Shown: positions 25,457-33,865, counted from the first letter of the stretch. The stretch: DNA of 64,000 nt from Salinisphaera sp052044135 (GCF_052044135.1 NZ_JBQDYF010000007.1:118800-182799); one strand, 5' to 3'. The notes: generated by a model from the sequence alone, not told the origin. Translations and numbers: made by a program.

Positions 25457-27685
25457 ATGGTGCACTCGCGAATGCGCTTATCCGCTCTCGTCGACACGAG
25501 CCTCATCAACCTGCAAGTGCGGGTTCGCCCATGGGTATTTTTTCTCCTGCCGGCGATCCTGATATGGATCAGCGCCGACCTGAGCCGCTTTCTGAGCGTA
25601 CCGAGCTCGGCCAATACGTCCGCAGTCTGGCCGCCGCTGGGTATCGCGCTGGCCGCTGCCTGGGTCTTTGGCCGGCGTTGGTTGATAGCCTATCCGCTGG
25701 TGGTCGGGGCCTGGTTTACCACGCACGGTTACGCGCCATCGATCTGTCTGTTGTTCATGGCCGAACAGGGCTTCGAATTGTTTGCCATGACCGAACTGCA
25801 CCGGCGCCATGTCCGCGAGCGCGATTTTCTATCCTCTCTCGCTGGCGCCTTGCGTTTCTACGGATACGTCGCGGTGCTGGCGCTGCTGCCCGCGGCCGCC
25901 GCGCTGGCTTTTGCCTATCATCAGCTCGGCTATTTCGGCCAACAACCCTATCTCGGCGTATGGCTGTTTCAGTGGTTACCCGAGGCGATCGGCGTAATTC
26001 TGTTTGCGCCACCGATGCAGCGTTTTTTCGACTGGTGCCGAACGCCGGAGCGGCTGAACATCGACCCATGGGCGGCGCTGTTCGCGCTGCTGTTCGGCCT
26101 GGTGCTGCTGGCCAGCCTGGCGTTCGCGATACTCAACCGCTACAACTATGCCCGCGGCCTGGATTACCTGTTCTTCCCGCTGCTGATCGCGATGGCGCTC
26201 ACCGGCTATGTGCGCAGCGCGCTGCTGGCCCTGCCGATCGCGGTGATCTGCACCCTGCTGGGGGTATATCTTGGCACCTGGACAACCAGCCACCAGGCAT
26301 GGAATGCGCTGGGCGAAGGGCTTTCATTCGCCGGCGTGCTGGCCATCATGACCCAGCTTGTCATGGCGACGACCATCGAACGCACCGGGCTCATCGCGTC
26401 GCTGCGCAACGCCAATCACCATGACGCGCTGACCGGTGAACTCAACCGCGCCGGGCTGGTGGATTATGTCCGCCGCACCGATATCGCCGACACTCACCAT
26501 TACATGTGCCTGACCCTGTGCCTGCGGGATTTTGTTTATTCCCGCGAGTTGTTGCCGGTGGCGCTGGTCGATGCCTGCGAGCGTTGGACACTGGCGATGC
26601 TGCGCGATGCCCTGATCCCGGTGGCCGAGTGGGCTGCGCTGGCGCGCCTGGACCAGGGAATCTATACCGCCGTGATCGCCTATACGGATATCCACGCGGT
26701 GGACTCGCGGGTGCGCCGGGTTGCGGCCGCGATCAAGGGCAGAATCTTCCGCTCCGAAGACTGGGAATATCAGGTCGACGTCACAATCGGAGGGCTGCCC
26801 TTTGCCAACAGCGACGCCATCGAGGATGTGATCACGGCCAGCCGTCACACGGCCACGGACATGACGCGCACGTCGGTGCAGACGGTTCATTTCGACGCCC
26901 ACTACCAGGCGCAGCTGGCCGACCAGCGGGCCGAACTCAGGCAGCTGGAGCAGCTCAAGCGGGCCCTTGAAAACGATCGATTCCAGCTGTTCGGGCAGCA
27001 GATCCGGCCGATCGGCAACTGCGGCGCGCGCCATAAGATCGAACTCCTGCTACGCATGGTCGGACCTGACGGCGGCTGGATTTCACCCGGCCAGTTCATG
27101 CCGGTGGCGAACCGATTCGATTACATGGTGCCGCTTGATCGCTGGGTCATCCGCCAGGCGTTCACGGACATCGCCGCGCGGGCCGATCGGGCGACCCGTT
27201 ACGATCAATTCAGTATCAATCTATCCGGATCGAGCCTGAGTCATTCGGAAACCAGCGCTTATGTCCGGAATGAACTCGAGCGTAGCGGCTTGCCCGCGTC
27301 GTTGTTCTGTTTCGAAGTCACCGAAACCGAAGCAATCCTTGATTGGGATGTCGCGCTGACGATCCTGGAGGAATTGAAAACGGCCGGGTTTGCGATCTCG
27401 CTCGACGACTTCGGTACCGGCCTGGCCACCTTCGACTATCTCAACCGGTTCGACTTCGACTACCTGAAAATCGACGGCAGCTTCATCCGCACGCTGGATA
27501 CCAACGTCCGCAATCGCGAAGTGGTCGAAGCCATGGTGCTCGTCGCACGCCGACGCTCGATCCAAACGATCGCGGAATTTGTCGAAAACGACGCCATTGC
27601 AGCCCAGCTGCGGACACTCGATGTGGATTTCATGCAGGGCTTTGGCCTTCACCGGCCCGAGCCGCTCTCGGGTCTGCTGGCCTGA
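25457..27685 (+). CDS. MASE1 - degenerate GGDEF - EAL protein (c-di-GMP phosphodiesterase)
   Basis: Inner-membrane signalling protein of about 742 residues. The N-terminal MASE1 sensor has about eight membrane segments (SANTSAVWPPLGIALAAAWVFG is near its start). The GGDEF-like domain (about 320-460) keeps its fold (HHDALTGELNRAGL) but has LARLDQG where RxGGDEF should be, so it cannot be a cyclase. The EAL domain (about 495-740) retains the metal and catalytic residues: KIELLLRM (ELL for EAL), SINLSG, FEVTETEA, SLDDFGTG, YLKIDGSF, AEFVEN and QGFGLHRP. It should degrade c-di-GMP. The start is uncertain: ATG at 25457, 25472 or, less likely, 25343. Confidence 0.88.
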   Translation: MVHSRMRLSALVDTSLINLQVRVRPWVFFLLPAILIWISADLSRFLSVPSSANTSAVWPPLGIALAAAWVFGRRWLIAYPLVVGAWFTTHGYAPSICLLFMAEQGFELFAMTELHRRHVRERDFLSSLAGALRFYGYVAVLALLPAAAALAFAYHQLGYFGQQPYLGVWLFQWLPEAIGVILFAPPMQRFFDWCRTPERLNIDPWAALFALLFGLVLLASLAFAILNRYNYARGLDYLFFPLLIAMALTGYVRSALLALPIAVICTLLGVYLGTWTTSHQAWNALGEGLSFAGVLAIMTQLVMATTIERTGLIASLRNANHHDALTGELNRAGLVDYVRRTDIADTHHYMCLTLCLRDFVYSRELLPVALVDACERWTLAMLRDALIPVAEWAALARLDQGIYTAVIAYTDIHAVDSRVRRVAAAIKGRIFRSEDWEYQVDVTIGGLPFANSDAIEDVITASRHTATDMTRTSVQTVHFDAHYQAQLADQRAELRQLEQLKRALENDRFQLFGQQIRPIGNCGARHKIELLLRMVGPDGGWISPGQFMPVANRFDYMVPLDRWVIRQAFTDIAARADRATRYDQFSINLSGSSLSHSETSAYVRNELERSGLPASLFCFEVTETEAILDWDVALTILEELKTAGFAISLDDFGTGLATFDYLNRFDFDYLKIDGSFIRTLDTNVRNREVVEAMVLVARRRSIQTIAEFVENDAIAAQLRTLDVDFMQGFGLHRPEPLSGLLA

Positions 27686-28508
27686 GCCGGCTGCCGGACT
27701 CGAATATCCGTCAGGCGACGAGGTGATCTTGCGGCCAAGGTCGCCGGCGCTTCGCTGAAGTCACCGATCGAAATGCCTTTGGCCCCCAGAGCCGGGCCGC
27801 CGCACCTCGATCGAGCACGTGCAGTGGCGGCGATACGGCGGCAACAGCCCCGAGCCGAGTGACCCCGCGGGACGGCGCCTGAGCGATCCGGGGTCCTGGC
27901 CCGGCGCGCCGCGCCGATCTTGCTACGGATCATGCGCGGGGTGGCAGCCGTTGCGCACTGCGGTGCGCCGGCCATCCGGCAACCGATGATCGGCATCGCC
28001 TTCTGCAAAAGCTTGCAACTCGGCTTCCCCCGCCGGTCGCAACAACCGGTCGCAACAAGTGGCGAGCGCCGCGCCGCAGGGCCGTGCGCAGCCCCGAACC
28101 CACGTGTCTCGTCCGTCGTCGAATCGTTAGCCATCACGTATACTTCGCCGCCGGCTGGTCGGCGGCCGTTACGCGCCAGCCGGATACGCCGCCTGTTGCA
28201 ATCGCGCCTGCGCACTGCTGTCGAACTAACGCGGAACCATGGATAAAGGCTGGGCGCGGACTCAGCTACTCGAATTTTTGTCGCTGCCGCGCAGATTGGT
28301 ACAACGTTCGGGCTAAACGGGGCCTGGCGTGCACAATTCCACGCATGGACGGGCCGCGTTCTGGTGCCCGTCAGGCGTCCGGGCTTATCGGGCCGGAAGC
28401 CGGCAACCGCAGCGGCCATGGGGCAGACGTTGCGCAAGCTTATTCGGGATCGGCCCGGTATCGGCTGGCCGACATTTTTAGAGCGACAAGAAAACGAGAT
28501 ATTCCGGC
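27686..28508. other. Long gap without recognisable gene
   Basis: About 820 bases. Open frames exist on the minus strand but show no known motif, ribosome-binding site or protein-like composition. A short direct repeat (CCGGTCGCAACAA twice in tandem, near 28035-28060) is the only internal structure noted. The last 90 bases hold a weak sigma-54-like site, listed separately. Confidence 0.4.
28419..28433 (+). promoter_or_regulatory. Weak sigma-54-type promoter candidate upstream of the polysaccharide genes
   Basis: TGG and TTGC with the obligatory GG-N10-GC spacing (GG 28420-28421, GC 28432-28433), but only partial match to TGGCAC at -24. It is about 75 bases before the glycosyltransferase start. 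Confidence 0.3.
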
Positions 28509-29762
28509 ATGCGAATTGCCTTATACAGCGCTAATATTGATGCTGGCGGCGTCTGGTCGTTCACACGGGTGTTGGCAACCGCACTGGTTGCCCGTGGCTA
28601 CACGGTCGATATGGTCGTGGCCCGCCTCGATCCGAGTCGGCTCGCGCTTGTGCCGCACGGGGTCCATACTTTTCCATTGACCAAGTCCTCGTCGGCCCGG
28701 GGGTTGGTCGATGCATTGCGTGCCTTTCCGAGGGACGCCGGGTGGCTGGCCCGGGCCTGTCTGGAGGGAAAAGGCGCGACGCGCCAGATACGCTCGGTAG
28801 CCAGCCTGACGCGATATCTGCAGCAGCGGCAGCCGGACGTACTGATCGCGAATCTGTGGCAATGCGCCGTGTCCGCTGTCCGTGCCCGGGCGCTCGCAAG
28901 CACGCATACCCGCATCGTCACCGTGGAACATTCGGACAGTTGGCACCGTCCTTGCCCGGGCGATGGCTCGCGTGCGGCCAGGCGATCGGTTACGGCCCGT
29001 ATGGTGGGAAGGATTCATGCGCGTGCAGACGCGCGCGTCGCGGTTTCCGCGGCCTTGGCCCGGTCATTCGAAAAGGCCGTCGACCTGCCAATGCATGCGG
29101 TTCAGACCATCCATAATCCCGTGGTCGATTCGACCTTGCTGGACGGCATGCGCCGCCCGGTCGACCATCCCTGGTTCGGCGAGGCCGACACGCCGGTTAT
29201 CGTGGCTGTCGGCCGGCTGCACCCGCAGAAGGGCTTCGATGTGCTCATCGATGCCTTCGCGTGCGTGCGTCGGCGACGAACCGTGCGGCTGGCGATTCTC
29301 GGCGATGGGGCCGAGCGCTCTCATCTTGAGGCCCGGGCCGCGCAGGCCGGGCTGGCCGACGATATCGCTTTCATGGGCTGGGTGGATCACCCGGCCGCCT
29401 TCATGGCCCGTAGCGCAATGCTCGTTTCGGCCTCGCGATTAGAAGGATTGCCTTATGCATTGATCGAAGCGCTGGCCAGCGGTTGCCCGGTGGTGGCCAC
29501 GGATTGCCCGAGCGGACCGGCGGAGGTGCTCGGCCATGGCCGCTACGGTCGGCTGGTTGCCGTTGATGATATTGCCGGCCTGAGTGCCGCGATCGAACAG
29601 ACACTGGATTCGCCCCCGGACAAGGCTCTGATGGAAAAGCGCGCGGCCGATTTTTCGGTGGAGAAATCGGTGGATCGGTACGAGACACTGATCTGCGGAC
29701 TGTGGCCTCGCTACGATCGCCGATCGCCGCCAGCAGACGTCGTAGAGCGGAAAATACAATGA
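28509..29762 (+). CDS. Glycosyltransferase family 4
   Basis: 417-residue GT-B-fold retaining glycosyltransferase. The N-terminal nucleotide-fold start MRIALYSANIDAGGVWSFTRVLATAL has the Gly-rich acceptor loop. The C-terminal donor domain has VGRLHPQKGFDVLIDAF and the E-x7-E signature region SRLEGLPYALIEALASGCPVVATD. It transfers a sugar from a nucleotide-sugar to a growing glycan on the cytoplasmic side. Its stop overlaps the start of the O-antigen-ligase-like gene (ATGA), so the two are translationally coupled. Confidence 0.93.
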   Translation: MRIALYSANIDAGGVWSFTRVLATALVARGYTVDMVVARLDPSRLALVPHGVHTFPLTKSSSARGLVDALRAFPRDAGWLARACLEGKGATRQIRSVASLTRYLQQRQPDVLIANLWQCAVSAVRARALASTHTRIVTVEHSDSWHRPCPGDGSRAARRSVTARMVGRIHARADARVAVSAALARSFEKAVDLPMHAVQTIHNPVVDSTLLDGMRRPVDHPWFGEADTPVIVAVGRLHPQKGFDVLIDAFACVRRRRTVRLAILGDGAERSHLEARAAQAGLADDIAFMGWVDHPAAFMARSAMLVSASRLEGLPYALIEALASGCPVVATDCPSGPAEVLGHGRYGRLVAVDDIAGLSAAIEQTLDSPPDKALMEKRAADFSVEKSVDRYETLICGLWPRYDRRSPPADVVERKIQ

Positions 29763-31147
29763 GCTGGTTTCGCAACCATCCGGACGCTGCCGTATCCGGG
29801 AAATCAGTGCTGCCGCCTGCGCCTGCCGAGACACTTGGCCAACGTGTCCCAGAGATGGTCGGTGTATTCGGATTATATCTGCTCGCCTTTTTCCAGATTG
29901 CGAACAAGACGACGGCGCTGGTGGGTCTGTTATTGATGCTGCTCGCCGCGATTGCCGGCTGGCGGCGGTTTCGAGCGACGCTGGCAGGCAGCGATGTGGC
30001 GTGGGCCACGCTCGTCTTGAGCTTTTATGTCGTGCTCCGAGCGGTGGTGGGCGCCTGGCAACAGCCGGCAATGGCAGACGCCAACTACCACAGTTTGACG
30101 GACTGGATGCTTTTACCGCTGTTCCCGCTGGTGGCCCTGTATAGTCGCGGCGACAGCCGACGTATACGACGGGTGCTGGCCGTGGCTATGGTGGGTTCGC
30201 TGCTGGGTATGGCACTTCGGTCCAACTGGCCGGCCATCGCGCAGGCCTGGCTGGACAGCGGCCGAGCGCACTGGGGCCTGCCATTCCTCTCGTCTGCACT
30301 TTATCTCGGCACCCTGTTGATCGGTTGGCTGGCCTTTGCCGGGCGGGTGATGTGGCCGGGTCGGTACAGGTGGCCACGGACAATAGCTTGGTTGGCCCTG
30401 GCCTCGATCATGGGCGAAATGCTGTTTTTGACCCAGTCGCGGGCAGTGCTGCTGTCGCTGGTTATCATTCTGCCCGGCATGGGGTTGATCAAGCTCTGGC
30501 GGACTGCGGATCCGGCGCAGCGCCGGCGCGGCCTGGGCATGGCCGTGGCCATCTTGATCGGCGTGGTCGCGCTGGCCATGGCGAATCGGGGGCCGATCGT
30601 CGCTCGCTTTCACAAGACCAGCGAAACAGTTCGGGCCATATCCAGTTTAAAAATCAATAAAGTCCCCAAAACCTCGCTCGGGCAACGCGTGCGGATCTAT
30701 CGGTTCGGCAGCCGAATCTGGCTGGAACACCCGGTGTGGGGGTGGGGTCCCGGTTTCGAGGCCACGACCATGCGGCCCGACGCGCCGCGAACGCCTGACG
30801 CGGCCCACCGCTATTATGATCATCTGCATGACGGTTATCTGGAAACACTGGTCCGATTCGGCGTCGTTGGTTTCGGTTTGGCCGGATTGCTGGCGTTTTT
30901 CCTGATCCGCGGCCTATGGCGTGCCTGGCGGCGCGGCGATGTGCCCTTAGATATTGGCCTGTTCCTGATCTCTTCCGGCCTGCTCGCGGCGCTAACCAAC
31001 GTAACGGATTTCCGTCTCACGCATAAACCTTATGCCTTCTACAGCATCCTGCTTATGGGATTGATGTACGGCTATACGCTGAAAAGTCTGAAACCGCAGC
31101 ACGCGCCGCCGCCCGACCGATCTCACACCGCGACCGCTCCGGATTAG
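29759..31147 (+). CDS. O-antigen ligase/polymerase-like membrane protein (Wzy_C/WaaL family)
   Basis: 462 residues with about ten or more hydrophobic segments and the Wzy_C pattern: a long periplasmic loop with SLGQRVRIYRFGSRIWLEHPVWGWGPG and the following HDGYLETLVRFGVVGFGLAGL. Such proteins join or polymerise polysaccharide units on the periplasmic face. WaaL and Wzy cannot be told apart from sequence alone. The start at 29759 overlaps the glycosyltransferase stop by four bases. The two genes are the only polysaccharide genes here, so the rest of the pathway must be elsewhere. Confidence 0.85.
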   Translation: MSWFRNHPDAAVSGKSVLPPAPAETLGQRVPEMVGVFGLYLLAFFQIANKTTALVGLLLMLLAAIAGWRRFRATLAGSDVAWATLVLSFYVVLRAVVGAWQQPAMADANYHSLTDWMLLPLFPLVALYSRGDSRRIRRVLAVAMVGSLLGMALRSNWPAIAQAWLDSGRAHWGLPFLSSALYLGTLLIGWLAFAGRVMWPGRYRWPRTIAWLALASIMGEMLFLTQSRAVLLSLVIILPGMGLIKLWRTADPAQRRRGLGMAVAILIGVVALAMANRGPIVARFHKTSETVRAISSLKINKVPKTSLGQRVRIYRFGSRIWLEHPVWGWGPGFEATTMRPDAPRTPDAAHRYYDHLHDGYLETLVRFGVVGFGLAGLLAFFLIRGLWRAWRRGDVPLDIGLFLISSGLLAALTNVTDFRLTHKPYAFYSILLMGLMYGYTLKSLKPQHAPPPDRSHTATAPD

Positions 31148-31238
31148 CGCATGGCAAGAGGCGGAGCGCGTGGGTCGAACACCCAATGAGCGGCGCCCTA
31201 CCCGGACGCGCTCGCAGGAATCTCGGGCATCAGTTGGC

Positions 31239-31316
31239 GCCCAGCCCGCGTTCGGCGATCAGTTGGGCGGCTGACTCGGCTTCGCTATGCTGTGTGTGAC
31301 AGGCCATTCGTTTTCT
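31239..31316 (-). CDS. Possible 25-residue small protein or leader peptide
   Basis: Short frame MACHTQHSEAESAAQLIAERGL plus GAN, with a consensus AAAGGAG ribosome-binding site six bases before the ATG (31308). The end of the frame overlaps a second tiny frame (TGATG). A 10-bp perfect inverted repeat (TGACAGGCCA 31297-31306 with TGGCCTGTCA 31361-31370) would pair the start-codon region with upstream leader RNA. No family recognised. The feature span includes the ribosome-binding site. Confidence 0.4.
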
Positions 31317-31370
31317 CCTTTCGTCGTTTGCGCGAACAAATCCAGCGACAGGATATCGGGTGGCCTGTCA
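31297..31370 (-). promoter_or_regulatory. Long-range inverted repeat covering the start of the 25-residue ORF
   Basis: In the minus-strand transcript, GTGACAGGCCAC upstream can pair with ATGGCCTGTCAC (codons 1-4) over 11 positions, closing a loop of about 54 bases that contains the ribosome-binding site. This geometry could control translation initiation. Confidence 0.4.
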
Positions 31371-31410
31371 CCTTTCCGGCCCTGACCACATTACAGAAGT
31401 GATCATGCAC

Positions 31411-31591
31411 TATTAACCCGGCACAAAAACAGATGATTTTTCGGATTAATAGCGCGAGCATGCGACCGCGTGCTCGCCGCGGCCATTGGCCGCGAAGCCT
31501 TTGAAAATAAAAGACGGATAGGCGCCGGCTTTTATTTTTGAAGGCGTTGAAAACAGCTGATCAAGTCAGCTGTTTTGATGCCGGGTTAATA
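31411..31591. repeat. MITE-like structured repeat element with terminal inverted repeats
   Basis: The ends TATTAACCCGGCACAAAAAC and its near-exact reverse complement (about 20 of 22 positions) bracket 181 bases. The inside is a chain of hairpins: 31411-31451 (TATTAACCC with GGATTAATA), 31454-31477 (GCGAGCA with TGCTCGC), 31478-31494 (CGCGGCC with GGCCGCG), 31497-31545 (about 15 of 17 pairs) and 31550-31576. The outer bases allow a TA target duplication. A 102-base partial copy lies inverted at 20281-20382. No coding capacity. Confidence 0.8.
31550..31576. terminator. Strong symmetric hairpin, possible bidirectional terminator
   Basis: AAAACAGCTGA pairs with TCAGCTGTTTT around a 5-base loop. 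The A run on one side and T run on the other allow termination in either direction. It forms part of the repeat element and is conserved in the copy at 20303-20324 region with one or two changes. Confidence 0.55.
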
Positions 31592-31763
31592 ACGGGCGTC
31601 TCCGCCGAGAGTGGAACGGATGTCACAGAGTGACGTTCCGAGCAATATGCCTCGCAAGTGCAGCCGTGTAGCACTGTTCGCCATGTGTCGGCTTTTCTTC
31701 CACTCAATACACGACAAACTTTGCCACTTAGTGCAGGCCTTTGTTTTTTCAGGCAAAAAAATA

Positions 31764-31780
31764 TGGCCCACGGATTGCTT
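31764..31780 (+). promoter_or_regulatory. Sigma-54 (RpoN) -24/-12 promoter of the GDSL esterase
   Basis: TGGCCCACGGATTGCTT has GG and GC separated by exactly ten bases and matches TGGCAC-N-TTGCW at nine or so of eleven defined positions. Transcription would begin near 31790, 27 bases before the esterase start. Sigma-54 control of PEP-CTERM genes through the PrsK/PrsR system is known in other proteobacteria. Confidence 0.6.
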
Positions 31781-31816
31781 CATGTAAGCGCTATCCCGTC
31801 TCGAAGAGGCCAGGTC

Positions 31817-32917
31817 ATGCTTACTGTCGTCCGGAGCGCAATGTCTGCGCTGGTGTTTGTTGGTTATCTGGGCGCGGCCTCGGCCGCCGCGACCGTTCTG
31901 ACTGGCGGCAGCACCGTCGGTCCGGGCTACACCGGCCTCTATGTGTTCGGCGACAGCCTCTCCGACGCCGGCAACGTGTATACCGTGACCGCTGGGTCCG
32001 AGCCGATCTCCCCGCCCTATTCGAACGGACGCTTCACCAACGGTAATGTATGGGTGCAGGATCTCGCGGCGTCGCTCGGTCTCGGAGCGGTTACGCCAAG
32101 CATTACCGGCGGCAACGACTTCGCCTTCGGCGGTGCGCAAACCGGGCCGACCAACGCTAACCCTTACAACTCATCCAACCCGAACTATCCCGCAAATCTG
32201 CTGACCGACCTGCCTGCACAACGGACCACATTCGATAGCGTGACCCACAACGGCGCCAACGCCAAAACGGGCGCACTTTACACCCTTTGGATCGGCGCCA
32301 ACGATCTCGATGCGCTGATGTCCAGCGCACTCAGCGGCCCTATCCAGCCGTTGCAGATCAATACAGATATCAGTCAGGCGATCGCCAACATCAGCAACTT
32401 CGTCAACGACCTGGCCGGTGACGGCATGCAGAATCTGCTCGCGCTGAACGTACCAGACCTGAGCAAAACGCCGAACGCCATTGCGGCCACCGGTAATGAC
32501 GCGGCAAAGCTGGCGCTGATCCGATCTTTAACGGCCGACTTCAACGCCAGCCTGTCCCAGGCGCTGAATGCCCTCGCGCAGGCTGATGGCTTCGCGCTGA
32601 CCCAGGTCGACACCTTCAGCGCGTTGGACCAAGCCGTCGCCGATCCGGCGGCCTATGACTTCACCAATGTGACCGACCCGTGCTGGACCGGCAATTTCAC
32701 CTCGGCGGCTCCAGGTAGCGTATGTAGCGACCCCAGCCAGTACCTGTTCTGGGACGGACTGCACCCGACCGCGGCAGCACACCAGATCATCGCCGATGCG
32801 GCCGCTGCCGCGCTGTCTGCGCGGGCGGTCGCCGAACCCAACAGCGCCACACTGCTTCTCGCCGGAGTGATCGGCATGCTGCTGCTTTGCCGGCGCCGAG
32901 CGACAGTCGTGAGCTGA
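31817..32917 (+). CDS. Secreted SGNH/GDSL esterase with PEP-CTERM-like sorting tail
   Basis: 366 residues. Signal peptide MLTVVRSAMSALVFVGYLGAASA, then a GDSL hydrolase domain: block I FGDSLSDAGN (catalytic Ser), SNGRFTNGNVW, block III GANDLD, and block V DGLHPTAAAHQ (Asp/His). The C-terminus has AEPNSATLLLAGVIGMLLLC followed by RRR. This is the Pro-containing motif, hydrophobic segment and Arg cluster of PEP-CTERM proteins, although the motif reads AEPN rather than PEP. Exosortase would cleave it and link it to the cell surface or polysaccharide. Start chosen at 31817 because it begins the signal peptide. Confidence 0.9.
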   Translation: MLTVVRSAMSALVFVGYLGAASAAATVLTGGSTVGPGYTGLYVFGDSLSDAGNVYTVTAGSEPISPPYSNGRFTNGNVWVQDLAASLGLGAVTPSITGGNDFAFGGAQTGPTNANPYNSSNPNYPANLLTDLPAQRTTFDSVTHNGANAKTGALYTLWIGANDLDALMSSALSGPIQPLQINTDISQAIANISNFVNDLAGDGMQNLLALNVPDLSKTPNAIAATGNDAAKLALIRSLTADFNASLSQALNALAQADGFALTQVDTFSALDQAVADPAAYDFTNVTDPCWTGNFTSAAPGSVCSDPSQYLFWDGLHPTAAAHQIIADAAAAALSARAVAEPNSATLLLAGVIGMLLLCRRRATVVS

Positions 32918-32925
32918 GGAGGAAG

Positions 32926-33141
32926 GCGGTCATGTCGCGTTCGCGCTTCCAACAGCTGCTGGAGAACCGGGTGATCCAACGGCAGGCGGCCATCGCGGTA
33001 GACCGTTCTGTCGAGATAGTCGGTCTGCCCCAACACCTTTTTGGTCAATGCTCCGCGGCCACTCTCGGCATCCGCCAGTGAGTTGCGCCAGTAGCGGAGC
33101 CACTGCCGGGCCGTGGGCCGGGTCGCGTCTGCTTGGGTCAT
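32926..33141 (-). pseudogene. N-terminal remnant of an unidentified gene
   Basis: Starting at 33141, about 70 codons read as plausible protein (MTQADATRPTARQWLRYW, ... ALTKKVLGQTDYLDR, LDHPVLQQLLEARTRH). The frame then runs into sequence antisense to the esterase gene, where it has no protein character. It looks like the 5' part of a larger gene truncated at the esterase 3' end. Family not identified. Confidence 0.45.
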
Positions 33142-33253
33142 GCCTTGGTCTTTTCCCTTGTGCGTTTTTCGGCGCCTGCGCGGCGCGCGCTTCCTGGATG
33201 CGCGCCAGCAGCGCCTCGGCACTGTTGCCACCGGTGATCTGCTCGGGGGACAA
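33142..33253 (-). pseudogene. C-terminal remnant, weakly like a type I restriction specificity subunit end
   Basis: About 36 codons reading SPEQITGGNSAEALLARIQ and EARAAQAPKNAQGKRP resemble the Ala/Arg-rich C-terminal tails of HsdS proteins ('ALLARIxxER'). The frame is open upstream only as far as a small REP-like hairpin. Weak evidence; it could be another DNA-modification gene tail. Confidence 0.3.
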
Positions 33254-33287
33254 AATCGTGGGACAAAATCGGGACAGACCACGATTT
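33253..33287. repeat. REP-like hairpin
   Basis: AAATCGTGG (33253-33261) and CCACGATTT (33279-33287) form a perfect 9-bp stem, with GGGACA repeats in and beside the loop. Sequences of this type (GGGACAGACCACGATTT) are common near REP-associated transposases, none of which is visible here. Confidence 0.55.
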
Positions 33288-33327
33288 CCATCCCCGTTTA
33301 CAGTCCTTAATCAGCCGCCAGCGGCAC

Positions 33328-33849
33328 TCAGGCCATCAAAGCCTCAAGCTCACCTGACCGATCAGCCGGCAAACGCCGCGCCTGCATCGCGATATTGAAC
33401 TCCCGCGCCACGGCGCTGATCTCAAGCGTCGACGCATCCACCGCATAGCCCTGCTCGTGGAGCCAGCGTAAGACATCCGCCAAATGCCAGAGCGACGGAT
33501 TGCCTTCATGGACAGCGGCCGGAAAGGTCGCGGCGTGATTCACAGCGATCTTTCGCAGGTTCTGCCGCGACATCCCGACGTGATCGGCGATATCGGTGAG
33601 CCCGACGTAATCCGGCAGCACTTCTATCAACTCGGCATGATCGAGCGCGCGTCGCACGTCAGCGATCGCGCTTTCCAGGGCTTGCTGACCGCTTTCGGCT
33701 TCGCGAGAGAATTCCAGGGCGAGCCGGCCGGTCTGCCCGATACCGGGCAACGCATCATCACAGCCCGCCTCGAACAAGCGATCGAGAAGCGCCTGATCGT
33801 TGCCGTCGTAATCGTGCAGGCGGTATTTCAGCGTGAAGATGTATTCCAT
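33328..33849 (-). CDS. HTH DNA-binding protein, putative antitoxin
   Basis: 173 residues. The N-terminal half (EYIFTLKYRLHDYDGND, FSREAESGQQALESAI) resembles the small beta-alpha-beta fold of HicB-type partners. The middle has a helix-turn-helix (YVGLTDIADHVGMSRQNLRKIAVNH), followed by VHEGNPSLWHLADVLRWL. I choose the ATG at 33849, with GGAG six bases upstream. It is 16 bases downstream of the 85-residue HicA-like gene, and both are behind one promoter with a perfect palindrome. The pair is consistent with an autoregulated toxin-antitoxin operon; function inferred. Confidence 0.65.
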   Translation of the reverse strand: MEYIFTLKYRLHDYDGNDQALLDRLFEAGCDDALPGIGQTGRLALEFSREAESGQQALESAIADVRRALDHAELIEVLPDYVGLTDIADHVGMSRQNLRKIAVNHAATFPAAVHEGNPSLWHLADVLRWLHEQGYAVDASTLEISAVAREFNIAMQARRLPADRSGELEALMA

Positions 33850-33865
33850 GGCGATCTCCACCGAA

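Noticed and set aside
27649..28437. 262-codon minus-strand frame in the gap after the MASE1-EAL gene
   Set aside because: No ribosome-binding site, no motif, and unusual Arg/Cys-rich composition; likely non-coding.
31411..31591. Integron attC site
   Set aside because: The inverted ends do not fit the RYYYAAC/GTTRRRY core sites and no integrase or cassette array is nearby.
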